Source: Rhabdornis inornatus (Eukaryota; Chordata; Aves; Passeriformes; Rhabdornithidae). Taken from it: 64,000 nucleotides of DNA. The notes below the pieces were generated by a model. That model saw nothing but the letters and a program-made list of their open reading frames with translations, was not told the DNA's origin and searched no databases. The position numbers were made by a program, and so were the translations under genes. This document shows positions 1 to 11,600 of the stretch, piece after piece (the stretch's first letter is position 1; every line of letters starts with the position of its first letter). Where the stretch lies: positions 2,028,848-2,092,847 of the forward strand of contig VWZS01006721.1 of assembly GCA_013397075.1 (NCBI GenBank), written 5' to 3'.

Positions 1-3000
1 GTGCAAGGCAACTGATGCTGATACAGAGCTGTACTTCCTCTCTTAACTGACTCAGTGGAACCATCCATTTTTATCTTCAATCTAGACATTGGAAAGTGTA
101 ATTTTTTTGTTGTTGTTGTGATGGTGGGGTTTAACTGAAGTATTTCTGTTAATATACTGCTTTCAACCTGCTGTATATTGAAGTGTCAGTAAAAATTTTG
201 TATACTGTTAATGGAAACATAAGGACTCAGCAACTGGGGAAAAAAAGATCATATGAATTGTTTGCCTTAAAACCAGCAATTTTTCTGCATCGTCTAAATG
301 GCAGAGACATTTGGCAATGAGGTTTTAGGTAGAAACAGTTAAATGAAATTTAGTACTGTTATTTGACACTACTACAGCTTGTTATTGTAAATTATAACTT
401 GGCTGCCTATTACAATTACAAAAGGGAAAGGTGTTTTCTTTTGAAGTGTACTGTAGGCTGCACCAAAACGCCTTGTATGAGTGTCTGCAAAGAGCAACAG
501 TTTTGAGATTCAGAAGGTGTCTTGGTTTGATGGGGATGAAGAAGGAACCATGTCAACAGAGCTTCATGCTTAAGGCTAGTACCATGCTCCTGGCAGGAAT
601 ATATGATACACCTTCTGTACACCTTTTGAAAAAAGATCTTAGTGCTTAATGAAAGGAAATAACCCCATACTTATCCCTCTTTGTACTCTCAAGCAGAGGA
701 ATGCAGTAATGAGAAACTGAGTGACTTGACTAAAGCCACATGAGGAACTTGTAGCAGAGTCAGAGGCAGATCCAAACTACAGCTGCCAGGTCTAAGCACT
801 GAAATAATGCCACTGTTTTCTGTGGATAGATGTGTGAACAGCTCTTGATGAAGCTGGTTATCACTCTGAAACGGTCCAGAGCCAGCTTAGCTACCGACCA
901 TGCAGATAGAGAAGGTGGATCTTTTGGCTTTGATCACCTGGGGTGGGTTAGGATTAAATCCTTGTCGCATCTCAGGGTTCACATCCCTGTCACGTAGAAT
1001 AGATCACACTCCCCAAGGTTAGTGAAAGTCTAATACCACAATGATACTCTTCTGGTGATAGTGATAGCAGGGGAAACTGCTCCCATCTCTGTTGAAAACA
1101 TCAAATTTCAGTTTTGTCAGTTTGAAGTATGCAGGAGGCACAAAGCATGCTACGGAAATGATGCAGAGTGCAGAACTCTGTAGGTACAGAGCTACAGACT
1201 CATGTCAGAGTTCTGATTCACTAGTGGGGGTAGCATAGCGTGGATGGCATCAGAGGCCCCATCTGTCCACCCCACCCCACGCCCCATTCCTGGACATCTC
1301 AGCCACCTTGAATCAGCTGCTGAATCACTCCTTTTACAGTGTGATGTTTTGGAATAAAGCATCACTGCTGTTGCCTTGCCTCCAGACTCCTGACCTCAGA
1401 GAGCTGCACAACCCATCAGCTGATGGTGGAGCAGCATCCCAGCTGCTGCTCAGAAGTGTGGGAGCTGGGGTGGTGAGCTCCTCCAGGCTGTGGAGCTCTG
1501 CATCGTGCTGGTGGATGGCTCCACTGACAAACCAGTCTGCAGCTGGCTGAGTAGAGAGGTGGGATTTTAATCTTTTAAGGCTATAATATTTATGAGAACA
1601 AATAGAGCGAATGGCAAAACTGTTCTATGCTTCAGTGGGTCCAAGAAGGGGAATACTTTGCTTCTAGAATTCCCCACCCTGCTTCAGTAATGTAAGGAAC
1701 TGGAAGGCTTTAGTAGCATTCTTGCTTTCAGTCCAGCTGACTGCTCAGAAATTTTGGTAGAAAAGAGTAGCTATATGTGTTGTTTGTTTTTTAAGATGGG
1801 AAGTGTTTCATTGAATCCTTTGGCTGGCCCGAGACTCTTGTGCATCTTTTTCCATTTCATTCATTCTGTAAATCCCTCAAGCCTTGAAAAGTCACTGTGG
1901 AGCATGCAATGGACTGGACTTTTCTATAATCTCTTGTGCTTTCTGACATTTCATTACTGCTATGCTAATCCATCATGTCACTTATAATATGTACTTATCC
2001 TGTTTATTCATGTTTTAAACTTCTTTTCTGAAACTGAGATTAGCAAAAAGACATACAAGGTACAAAAACCCCACATTTATGTGAGAAAAGCCTTATTTGG
2101 CATTCAGATGCTAAAAGGACACCATCCAGATGAAGAAATTACCCATAGAATTAAAAATAACTTAAAAATGAACTTAACAAAAAGATTAATCAGTCAGTGA
2201 TGGAGCACGCTTCATATCTTTTTAAATAATTGTGGCCTCCTTGGTTTTAACCTACAGACAGCAATCTCAGCAGCATTGTGTTCATGGTAAGAGATAAGTG
2301 CTTTAAGAAATTAAATGTTACAGGTGTGGTATCCTTTCAGTGTGATGTGTTTGGAGGCTGTTGCTTTTGTGTGTCCAGCAACACGGGCAGATTGTGTCAT
2401 GTGTTTTGTTTGGGAGGAACATATGTCCTGTCCTCGCCCTGGACTGAGTAATTTTCCTGCAGCTGGGATTTTTGCTGCCATGCAGTCTGCCTGCATGTGC
2501 TTGCCTGGCACTGCAGCAGTGCTGTCACAGCCACCTCCAGCATCACTGGACTCTCTCTTCCTGCCCCGCTGAGGAAGAGCATGGCAGAGGATAGAAGGGG
2601 AGCTGAGTTGTGGGGCTTGAGCAGGGACATGTATTTACATCATATCAGCAGCAAAGAGGAACTTGTTTCCTTCCCTTTTTCTACACTTGCAGATTTGGGG
2701 AAATCCAAGGCATTCTTAAACGCCCCACAATGTTCGTAATGCTCCCAAGTAAACACAAAAATGTATTCATACCCATCACACCTTTGCTGTTCAGTATCCA
2801 AGAACTTCAATTTTGAGTCGTTCAGGATTCACTTAATTACTGTGCCAAAGTTCTCATACCTGAGTGATCAGTCAGCAGTGCTGCATCTGACCTTCCCAGA
2901 TCACCAGCTGGGTCTATTTATAGACCCAAGAAAAATGCACATTCAGGAGGAAAATGCCTCTACTTGGATTCAGTTCCTGTTTTCTTCTTTGCTTACTAGC

Positions 3001-3797
3001 GTTTTTCATTTTCCTTTGCAGCTTATTGTTGCCTGGGTGATTTTTGGAAAACTTTACAAAACTGTTCATCCTCTGCTGTTTTAGTGAAAACCAAAAAGTA
3101 CTTGAAGGCTCAGTCAGGTTTCTTACGTCTACCTCAGGTCTTTCCTTGCCCCACCAGCAACTGTGCAAGATGTGTTTTCTACTGCTATGACACTGTCCAG
3201 CATGGATAGTTTTGGTCCTCTTCCTCTGGGGTGGATTCCTTATGAGAGGTTCTTAATCTTCCTCTTGATTTCAGTCAGGAAAAAGCTGATATCGCTCCCC
3301 ATTTTCATCTCTTATGTGAGTATGAAAAAATATTCTGTGCTCTGCCTCTTAAAAGATACACTTAATAAATAATTCTAGGAAGGAACTACAACTCAGAGTT
3401 AGTGCTGAAGTCATGCTCTGAGAATTGTATGGCAAATTCACCACAAAGAGTGGAAGCAAGAAAGCTTGAGCTGGGGTAGTTCTGTGATCTTAATTTCTGC
3501 AAGTAAGACACATGAAACACCCATCTGGGAGTTTTTCAGGTTTCTTATCTTCTCTGGCACTTGAACTGTAAAATTCCCCTTTACCTTGCAGTGAACAAAA
3601 AACAAAACAAAGCTTTGTGAGCAAAGCACACACACACCACTGAAGAGCTGTATGGAATGCGATGGGCTGTGTCTGGTATGCTTTTGTTTTTTTGTTTTGG
3701 GCAGCCTGGGTGGATGCCCCGAGCACTGCAAAGGGATTCCAGCAGCTCCAGCTTTATCATAAAGGGCCTGGCTCAGATGCCTCTACACAAACACACA

Positions 3798-4120
3798 CAG
3801 TGTGGGGAACAAACAAGAAGAATTAGAGACATGCACATGCCTGCATGGGTGTGATATCACTGGCATCACAGAGATGTGGTGGGGTGGCTCCTCTGGCTGG
3901 AGCATTGGAATGGAAAGTTGTTGGCTTTTCATGAAAGACAGGCTAGGGAGACAAGGAGGGGATGTAAGTCTGGAGGAATATGAGGAAATTGTACAAGAAG
4001 CTAGGGATGAGGTTAGGAAAGCTAAGGGCCAGTTAGAACTGAGTCTGGCCAGAGATGTCAAAGACAACAGGAATGGCTTCTGTAGGAGTATTCCTAACAA
4101 AAGGAAGAGTTGGGATAATG
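3798..4120 (+). mobile_element. CR1 LINE fragment with internal deletion
   Basis: Translation of the plus strand gives two stretches typical of avian CR1 ORF2. The first is endonuclease-like, around 3850-3970 (DITGITEMWWGG, then a KDRLGRQGGDV-like piece). The second, around 3975-4115, resembles the linker before the reverse transcriptase (VRKAKGQLELSLARDVKDN). In an intact CR1 these lie far apart, so a large internal deletion has joined them, by chance in one frame. It is a dead fragment: no reverse transcriptase motifs remain and the 3' tail repeat is absent. The family call rests on recalled CR1 sequence, not a search. Confidence 0.8.
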
Positions 4121-4983
4121 AGAGCCCTCTCTGGAACTTGGCTCCTGCAGGAAGTCAGGCTTTTGTTTTTCCGTACCTCAGTTTTATGATGGCATCCTTA
4201 ATAACAATGGTGGATGGTAATCACCTGCTAAATGTGGTTAAGGGTTTCTGATTGTATAGGGAACACCTCTGAGGGGATGTAATTGCATTTCTGAAGTTTG
4301 CCTCTTTTAAGGGGAGGTGTGCCTTGGGACTAATACCATTCCTCTGCCTGAGGGATATAGTGTGGGAGAAAACTACCTGACAGAGGAGCTGAAAATGTTT
4401 GGCAGTGGCTTTAAAAGCACCTTTCATGGCTACTACTGAACTTCTCAGTGGATGTTTCTGTGAAGGGTACCAGCTGTCCATATTGTTGGGTTTGTTTTAT
4501 GAATCTGATGGGCAGCCTGAGCTCTTTAATATAAATGAAAACAAACCGATGCAACCTTCCACTGTAGTAGTAAACAGATTTTTTTTTTTAACATAAAGAT
4601 TTGGAAAATCACTTGGCAGCCTTGGAAGCTACGTCTGATTCCTTTAGTTTTGCCAAACTGAAACTTGGCTCCTGCAGGAGATGGTGGGGGTTTGAGCACA
4701 TCATCTTTGGCTCTGACTTCCTATTTACAGTGCTGTTCCTGGGAAGGTTGAGGTTTCTTTCCTGTCAGAGGTTACTCACAGCCAGAATATGGACCTCAAT
4801 GCCCAAGGTCTCATGTTCTCCATAATGATACTAAATGCATAAAAAAATGTTGTAATCCTCTTTCCACAGTGCAGAGTTTTTGACTTCTCTCTTGTCACAG
4901 GAGAGCATCACTGGTAAAGCCAGGAAATTATTTCGTTGCTCTTTACTTCAAGTCAGATCTTTAATAAAAAAACCCAACAAAGC

Positions 4984-5013
4984 AAAAAAAAAAACAAACA
5001 AACAAACAAAAAA
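4984..5013. repeat. A-rich (CAAA)n simple repeat
   Basis: A run of A is followed by about four CAAA units and another A run. It is a low-complexity intronic tract with no associated element that I could identify. Confidence 0.85.
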
Positions 5014-7646
5014 ACACCCACTCTTTTCAGTCTTGGAAACAAAAAAGAAATAAAGAGAGAAGAGATAAATGGGTTTCCATGTGATTGCTAGCCAAATGTT
5101 TCCGAAGCCCAGTTTAAAAGTTCCAGTTTTTAACTCCCAGGACATTTTTCACTGGAATAATATTTCTTGTCTTTTTTCCCCAATTCCTGTTCACCAGGTC
5201 TTGCCCTGCTGTGCTTTGTCAACAATATTTTTAGGTCCCAAGATACCTCTGCTCTATATGCCACGGATTTGTGGACCATTATCTGCTCTGTAACCAAATT
5301 TTAGTTCCACTCAAGTTATTCTGCAGGCAGGGTTTGGCTGAAGCTTTAGCTAAAGAAGCTTTTAGTTAGAATTAAGAATGCTGCTTTGTGTCTCTACCTC
5401 CAAATAAAATACAGCAGAGGAGTCAAGGTCAGGATAATGAAGGAGTCATGCTGGAAAAGCACATGTGTTGTATGAATCAACCCATTGGCTATGCTATATT
5501 TATCTCTGTCACACTTTGGTATCATCCTTTTTCATCACATGGAGAACATGTCCTGTGTCCTGTTCACTTCCAAGTGAAACCCAGTTCTGGCCATAATAGA
5601 ACATCACCACGACTTGGTGTCTCGCTGAAGCAGGACTGAGCCCTCTCTGTCAAGCAGCTTCCAGAAACAGATAGCAAACAAGTGACACAATATGTACCCT
5701 TTGGGACAGACTTCTGGTAATTTTATTTTATGGTTACAAATCTGTACATCTGTTAATGCCTGATGATTTTTTTCTTTCCTATTGATGAGGGTCTAGGAGA
5801 CTGTGTCTCCAACCTGTTTGATTTATGTTGCAAGGGTTGCATGAAATCAAAACTAATTGCTGGCTAGTCTGGCTAAATCCCCTGCAGATTCCAGTCTCAC
5901 ACTGAATTAGGCTGTTTAGGTTAATATGAGATCTGGGTTGAAACAGCTACTCGCCTTGGTTTTTTACGAGTGCTAATATTCATGTCAAGTTGTTTTGCAG
6001 GTGCAGACTAACCTTTCTCACTTCCCTTTGGAGTATTCCCTTGGAGCCACAGTGCTACAAATGTTTGGTGGGTTGCAGTGTTTACGCACTATTCACTACC
6101 CACTTGTATTTTGACTGAATAAACCGTGCTTCAGTAGCTGAAAAAAATTCTAACTTTTGGTGCAAACAGGACAACTTTCAGCGTCGGTTGGCTGAGGAAT
6201 ATTTTGGAGTTGGTTCAAGTCTGTGGCTTTACAGACAGTAAAGTCTGCACAGTATGAAAACCTAGGAAATGCTGCAGAAGGTTCCTGTCTCCTCAGGAAA
6301 GCTTTGTTCCTTAAGCTGGGTTAGCCTTGCAACGAACCTGAAAGACCAGGAGTCTTTATGCATCAGGATGCTTTATTGGTGCACAGCATGGCTGTGGTAG
6401 GGTTGCATCTCACCTGCCCAGTAATTTGAGCTCCCTTGCACAGGAACCCTGTTAACTTCACCCTCTTGTGCTGTGGCGTGTGTATTTACTTCATTCTTCT
6501 CCCAGTTCATTGGGCTGAGTGGAATTGAGTCGCTGGTTGAACAGCTGCACAGAGTGTCTGATGTCACTTTTCAGACAGTCTTTCCCATTTTGATGCAGAT
6601 ATCTTTTGGCACCTCTCAAGGTGGAATTAGCACAGGTCATGTAGGCCAGGAGGCTCTCTCCACTGTCCTTCTCTGCCTTTGTTTTTGGCTTTCTCTTACT
6701 GTTTATTTCCTGAACCGCTCAGGCTTGTGCTAGTTTGAATGTCTGCATTGTCTGGACACACTGCCAGCAGCAGCAGCAAGTCTGTCTAGTGCTTCAGGTC
6801 CAAGCTAAGGAATCTGGCTAATAACTTAATAGCTTCTCATCTCCACCAGGCTCACTCTAAAAAGTGCTTTATTGTGGGTGTTGGGGGAGCACACAGATGG
6901 CAGCACTCTATTTATCTCCGGGCTGTCACATCACTAGTTGTTCTCAAAACGGGGTGCCTTCACAGGCTGGTGTTTGCTGAGGTCTGTGGCTTTAAAAGAG
7001 CCTTTTCCCGAATAGGATTTGATACAATGGAGAGAAAAGAAACAGCATCTGCACTTACAATGATGGCTCAGAGGCATTAATGCTTTTCTCATGCACTCGC
7101 ACATGCTGGGCTGATACATGAGCACAGCAGTCTGAGGATATTGTCCCCTCAGTTTGATCTTCCTTGCCTTGAAGTTTTGGGGAGGATTGGAAACAAAGTG
7201 CCATCCCCTTTTGCAGTTTGTGTCTCTCCCTGAATACCCATCAGCACCCACAGCCCAGTAACTGCTGCGGGAGAGTTAAAACCAGCACGTCTGTGGTTAA
7301 AACAGGACACAAACTTAGCTTCCCATTAAGGCTATAAAACCTAAGTTCCTTAAACTGACAAGAACTACTACTCCCAGAAAGCAGGGAAGGAGGGAGAAGG
7401 AAGGAGTTTATCACTCAACACTCAAACAATCAGAGAGATTTTATCTTTTGGCCTCTTCACATACTGCATTACCAAAAGAGCTCTTGGGTGGTCATGGCCC
7501 CCTTGCTGCCCACCCACTGCTCTGAGTGACTGAACAGCCTGCAGCACTGACTGATCTGTTCCTTGGAAAGACATTTTGATTCCACAGGCACTAAGATGCA
7601 GACTGATGAGTAATAGCTTTATTTCTCGTAAAGCTGGAGAATACAG

Positions 7647-7690
7647 GATTCACAGAATTTCACAGAAAACACAGAATTTCACGGAATTTA
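7647..7690. repeat. Short imperfect tandem duplication, possible CR1-tail relic
   Basis: The motif CACAGAATTTCACAG occurs at 7651-7665 and again, with one change, at 7670-7684, a period of 19 bases. Similar ACAGAATTT/ATAGAAT strings are common at CR1 3' ends in birds, but the flanks do not otherwise look like CR1, so that origin is only a guess. Confidence 0.45.
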
Positions 7691-8233
7691 TGTAGAATGT
7701 CTAACAAAACTCTCAATCTGGTCTCATCTTTTATATCATTGGTGAACTTGGACAACAGTGACAAGCAACTATGCCCAGGCAAGCTTTTCTAAATTTCTGT
7801 AGAGCCACTCAGAGAGTAGGTGGAGGCAGATGCACTGAAGCATCAGGCTTTAGCCTGGGTCACGCCTGTCACAGTGTTATTGGGAAAACCAAGCACCAAT
7901 TTACCAGGGTGGAGTTGGGAATTGGAGGTTTGGGATTGCAGTGTTGCATAAAGGAGATTGTCCTCTCACAAAACCTTTCCAGGGCTTCACTTCAGTCTCT
8001 CTCCTGCTGCTCTGGCTGGGGATGTGTCAGCCTGGGACAGCCTGAACACTCTTCCCCATCAGAGTGCTGCTCTTAGGGAGCTACTTCCAGGATTTTACCG
8101 AAGTGAACATTGTGCAACATTCCCAAAAACTTTATAGAAAGTCTAAGTTCCCAGAGCCTGTCAGGATTTCCGTACCTCCTTCTAACTCCTAGCCTGGGCA
8201 TCTTATGTGTCATTTAATAAAGAAACAGCAAGA

Positions 8234-8242
8234 TATAAAAGG
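8234..8242 (+). promoter_or_regulatory. TATA-like motif upstream of the first coding exon
   Basis: TATAAAAGG lies about 220 bases before the acceptor of the first coding exon. A transcript starting about 30 bases downstream would contain the RASGEF1B start codon without needing the upstream noncoding exon. Only the motif is seen; promoter activity is inference. Confidence 0.15.
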
Positions 8243-8457
8243 AGCACCTGGTGATTGTGACGGGCAGTGGTGAAAGCCAGTGTTGGCCCTTTTCTGAGAA
8301 GTCTGCTTGAAAACAGTACAGTCTTTATTGTGTGCAAGTAACCCATGGTGTGGCACTGAGTTGTCTTTCTAGTGCAGTATTATCTCTGGAAGATAGAAAT
8401 CCCCCTACATTGTGCCTTCTCTTAATTATCCCTTATCTCTTTTGTGTGTCTCCACAG

Positions 8458-8640
8458 GGAAAGATGCCACAGACACCTCCCTTTGCAGCAATGTTTGACA
8501 GCAGCAGCTACAACAGGAACCTGTATCAGACAAAAGAAGACAACTGTGGAGGGCTCTATTACCAGGACAACAATCTCCTTTCAGGGTCTCTGGAAGCTCT
8601 GATCCAGCACTTAGTACCCAATGTGGATTACTATCCCGAT
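8458..8640 (+). CDS. RASGEF1B: RASGEF1B first coding exon (CDS from 8464)
   Basis: The acceptor CACAG precedes 8458. Six untranslated bases (GGAAAG) come before ATG 8464. It encodes residues 1-59 and ends in phase 0 at a consensus GTAAGT donor. Probably exon 2 of the gene. Confidence 0.95.
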
Positions 8641-11600
8641 GTAAGTTACACACCCAGCTAACTGTATGGCCAGGCCTGGTGTGTCTCCTAAAGGGGAACA
8701 TGCACAGCAAGAGCAGAGTGTGTCACATCCGTGGCTAAGGAAGGGGTTCAAGTGGCTGACCAGCAGTGATAACATGCTTTACCTGAGTGCAGCATGCAAT
8801 AACTCGCCTAGCCTAGGAAATCTAATGCTTTATTGCTCCTGCTGTAAGGTGAGCAACCCTTGTGACTCATTTATAAAGCACACACCTAGACTGGCTTATT
8901 GCTTGATGGATTGTGTGTACCATTGACCCTCAAAAAAGCTGCCAGGCAAGCTGAAGAGAAAGGCATGACCACAGTTGTGACAGAATGAAAGTATTTATTG
9001 CAAAACCAAGTGGTTTTTAACACATATTTCCCATTGCTCATCTGAGGTCCACATGTATCTTGCAATAAACAACCAAAATGTTGAACTAGTGTCACACTGT
9101 TTAGGATCAGCAGAGGCTGGATGTGACAACAGGAGGTTTGTCATCTGAGAATTTTTGGCACATCCATGCACCGAGACATTTTCTATAATTCTTAGGAAAA
9201 AACTATAAGAAAGAATGGTATCAAAAGGTGGCAGGAAAGGGCAGTTGGGGATAACTGGTGGATGATGAAACTGCAGCTCTACTTGTCAACATGCTCCTGC
9301 TGAAGACATAATTCTGCTTATGTTCAGCTTCTGTTATTGTCATAGACCTGTTCACATTTCCAAGACAAGACTTTTTTAACTTGGGTCAGAGCAGCACAGG
9401 ACTCTACTTAAGCTAGTGATTATCCATTCATGCTTAGTGTATACTTCAAATATGTAGAAATTTAGACATTGGTTGGTCAAACATCATGATTTATTCCAAA
9501 TTTCTAGAGCCAGAACATTGTAGAGTCTTTGTTGAGTGGGTGCCAGAGGTACTTAACAGCTGGCAAAGTGGAAAGTGGAATGGATATTCTGAATATCCAT
9601 CTCACAATGAGTTCAAATCATGATACATGGAAAATCACAGCAAAATAAGGAGCCTTTTCTTGCAACCTCAGAATCAGTTATGGATTTTTATTCTGTAAAA
9701 TTAAGCTATGTAGCTCCCTCCACTTTCACCCAGGAAACAAAAGTTTACATAGAGCAAGAGAAGATAAGTTGAAATTTTATTCTGAGTAATTTCAGGTAAT
9801 GAGCTTGCAATAAGCCTGTGTGCAACAGGAGAGCTAAACCACCTTTGCCCTGCCTTGTTTTGGTTTAATCTTGCATAACTTGGCTCGAGCACAGACTTAT
9901 AATACTGGTTCTAGAGCAATGATAAGCGTTGAATTAAACGCTTACCTCTGTAGTAATTGCTTTTGGCAGTGTTTGGCAAGAGCCATACGTAGTTTTCTTC
10001 TGCAGATAGTAAAGTATGAGGAGCAGATTTTTCAGGAAGGCATTTCAAGAAAATATAAAAAGCGCTGGTAATTTATGCCTTTCTCTGCCTTCCTGTTGTT
10101 CACAGAGGACGTACATCTTCACTTTCCTGCTCAGCTCCCGTCTCTTCATGCACCCCTACGAGCTCATGGCCAAAGTCTGCCAGCTGTGCATTGAGCAGCA
10201 GAGACTCAGTGAGCCTGCCCTGGACAAGGTAAGATCCCCCACTCTCAGGGACTTCCCAGCTGCCTGCCCAAACCAAAATGCTCCTATTCTATAAAGTCCT
10301 CAGTGAGATTGAGCAGATTGAAAACATGGCACAAGCAATTAGAATTTGACCATTTGTTCAATGGGATTCATGGGGAATTTGCACACTGCTCAGCCTGTTC
10401 TCCATGAGGGCTGCTGCTTCTGCTGCATTGTTTGTTTTACCAGGACAATCTCTGAACCAGGGTCCTGAACAGGCCGAAAATCTGCCCTCTGAAAGTCCAA
10501 GGCAGAGGTTTTATTGACCGCCACTCCTTACTTCACCAAGAATGAAAAATCATTTCATGGTCACTATGCCCAGGGCAGCCTCTGACCACTGCATCTCCTC
10601 CCCAGCCTCTCTCTGTCTGTACACATAGGGTTTCTCCCTGTAAGGTGTAGTGTACACGTAGGTCTTGGCACAACTGAAATTTTCCACTTTCTTTGTTGAG
10701 GGTTAGTCATAAATTATGGAAACAGTAATCAGTGCCTTGCACTGAGACACTCCTGATAATGAGGGGAGTTACTTCCACCCACCTGAGGCCTAATTTCCAG
10801 GTCAAAGCCAATGAGAGTCTCTTCATGGCTTCCATGGCCATTGGCTCTGATCTGTAATCCAATGCTGAATGAAGTTAAGATTAAAATTTACCTGACATTC
10901 ATACCCTTATGCTCCACACCGTCCTACAGATCAGAATTCTATTTCCTTTGAGCTAGGTATTTCCTGTATTGCTGTTGCATGTAACATTCCTCACTACTGT
11001 TTCCAAATAGAACTGGACCCAGAAAATTGCACCAAAAATCCTACAGTTGTTGACTGAGTGGACAGAGACTTTTCCTTATGATTTCCGAGATGAAAGAATG
11101 ATGAGGAACTTAAAGGAGTTGGCACAAAGAATAACCAGTGGGGATGAGGTAAGTTGTCTGCACACAAAGTTATTGGATAAAAAGGCATTCCTATTACTGC
11201 TTATATTGCTGTTAATAATATGGTGTGGCTCTAGGTGCTTAAGAAAACTTGCTATGAAGGTGCTGGTAGGCAAAAAGTTCTGTTTGGTACCTAAGCCTAG
11301 GATAAAACCACACAGCATAAGCAGATCTTCTCCAAAGCATGGGCAGAGTTCTCTCCACCTCTAAGACCATAACATAATCGCATTTTGTGCAGACAGACAC
11401 AATTTGGTTCATGTTAGTATTTATCATTTTAGTGATTCTACTTGGAAGAAGCTAGCTGGGACAATAGCTGAGAAATCCCTATCAATGTTGATCATTTCTT
11501 GAATAAGGTGTGTTGGAATTGGGCCTTTGACCTGTAGGTCAATGGAAAAGTTATAGCAGGGCTGGGGAGAAATTCCTGAAAGAGGACTGGACCAGGAAGA

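Larger units (their letters stand above)
1..8457 (+). other. RASGEF1B: Noncoding; probable 3' part of RASGEF1B intron 1
   Basis: No exon with a recognisable protein match was found on either strand. The next feature rightwards is a strong acceptor (AG at 8456-8457) opening the first coding exon of RASGEF1B. In mammals that exon is preceded by a noncoding exon and a long intron, so this stretch is inferred to be intron. It contains a CR1 fragment (3798-4120), an A-rich CAAA repeat, a short imperfect duplication near 7650 and a TATA-like motif at 8234. Open frames here are short and show no domain. An alternative first exon cannot be excluded by eye. Confidence 0.65.

Noticed and set aside
3802..4251. 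149-codon frame starting MGNKQEELET, as a gene
   Set aside because: Its content is a CR1 LINE fragment plus flanking intron.
10051..10062. ATATAAAAAGC as a promoter TATA box
   Set aside because: It sits just before an internal coding exon in AT-rich intron; nothing supports initiation there.
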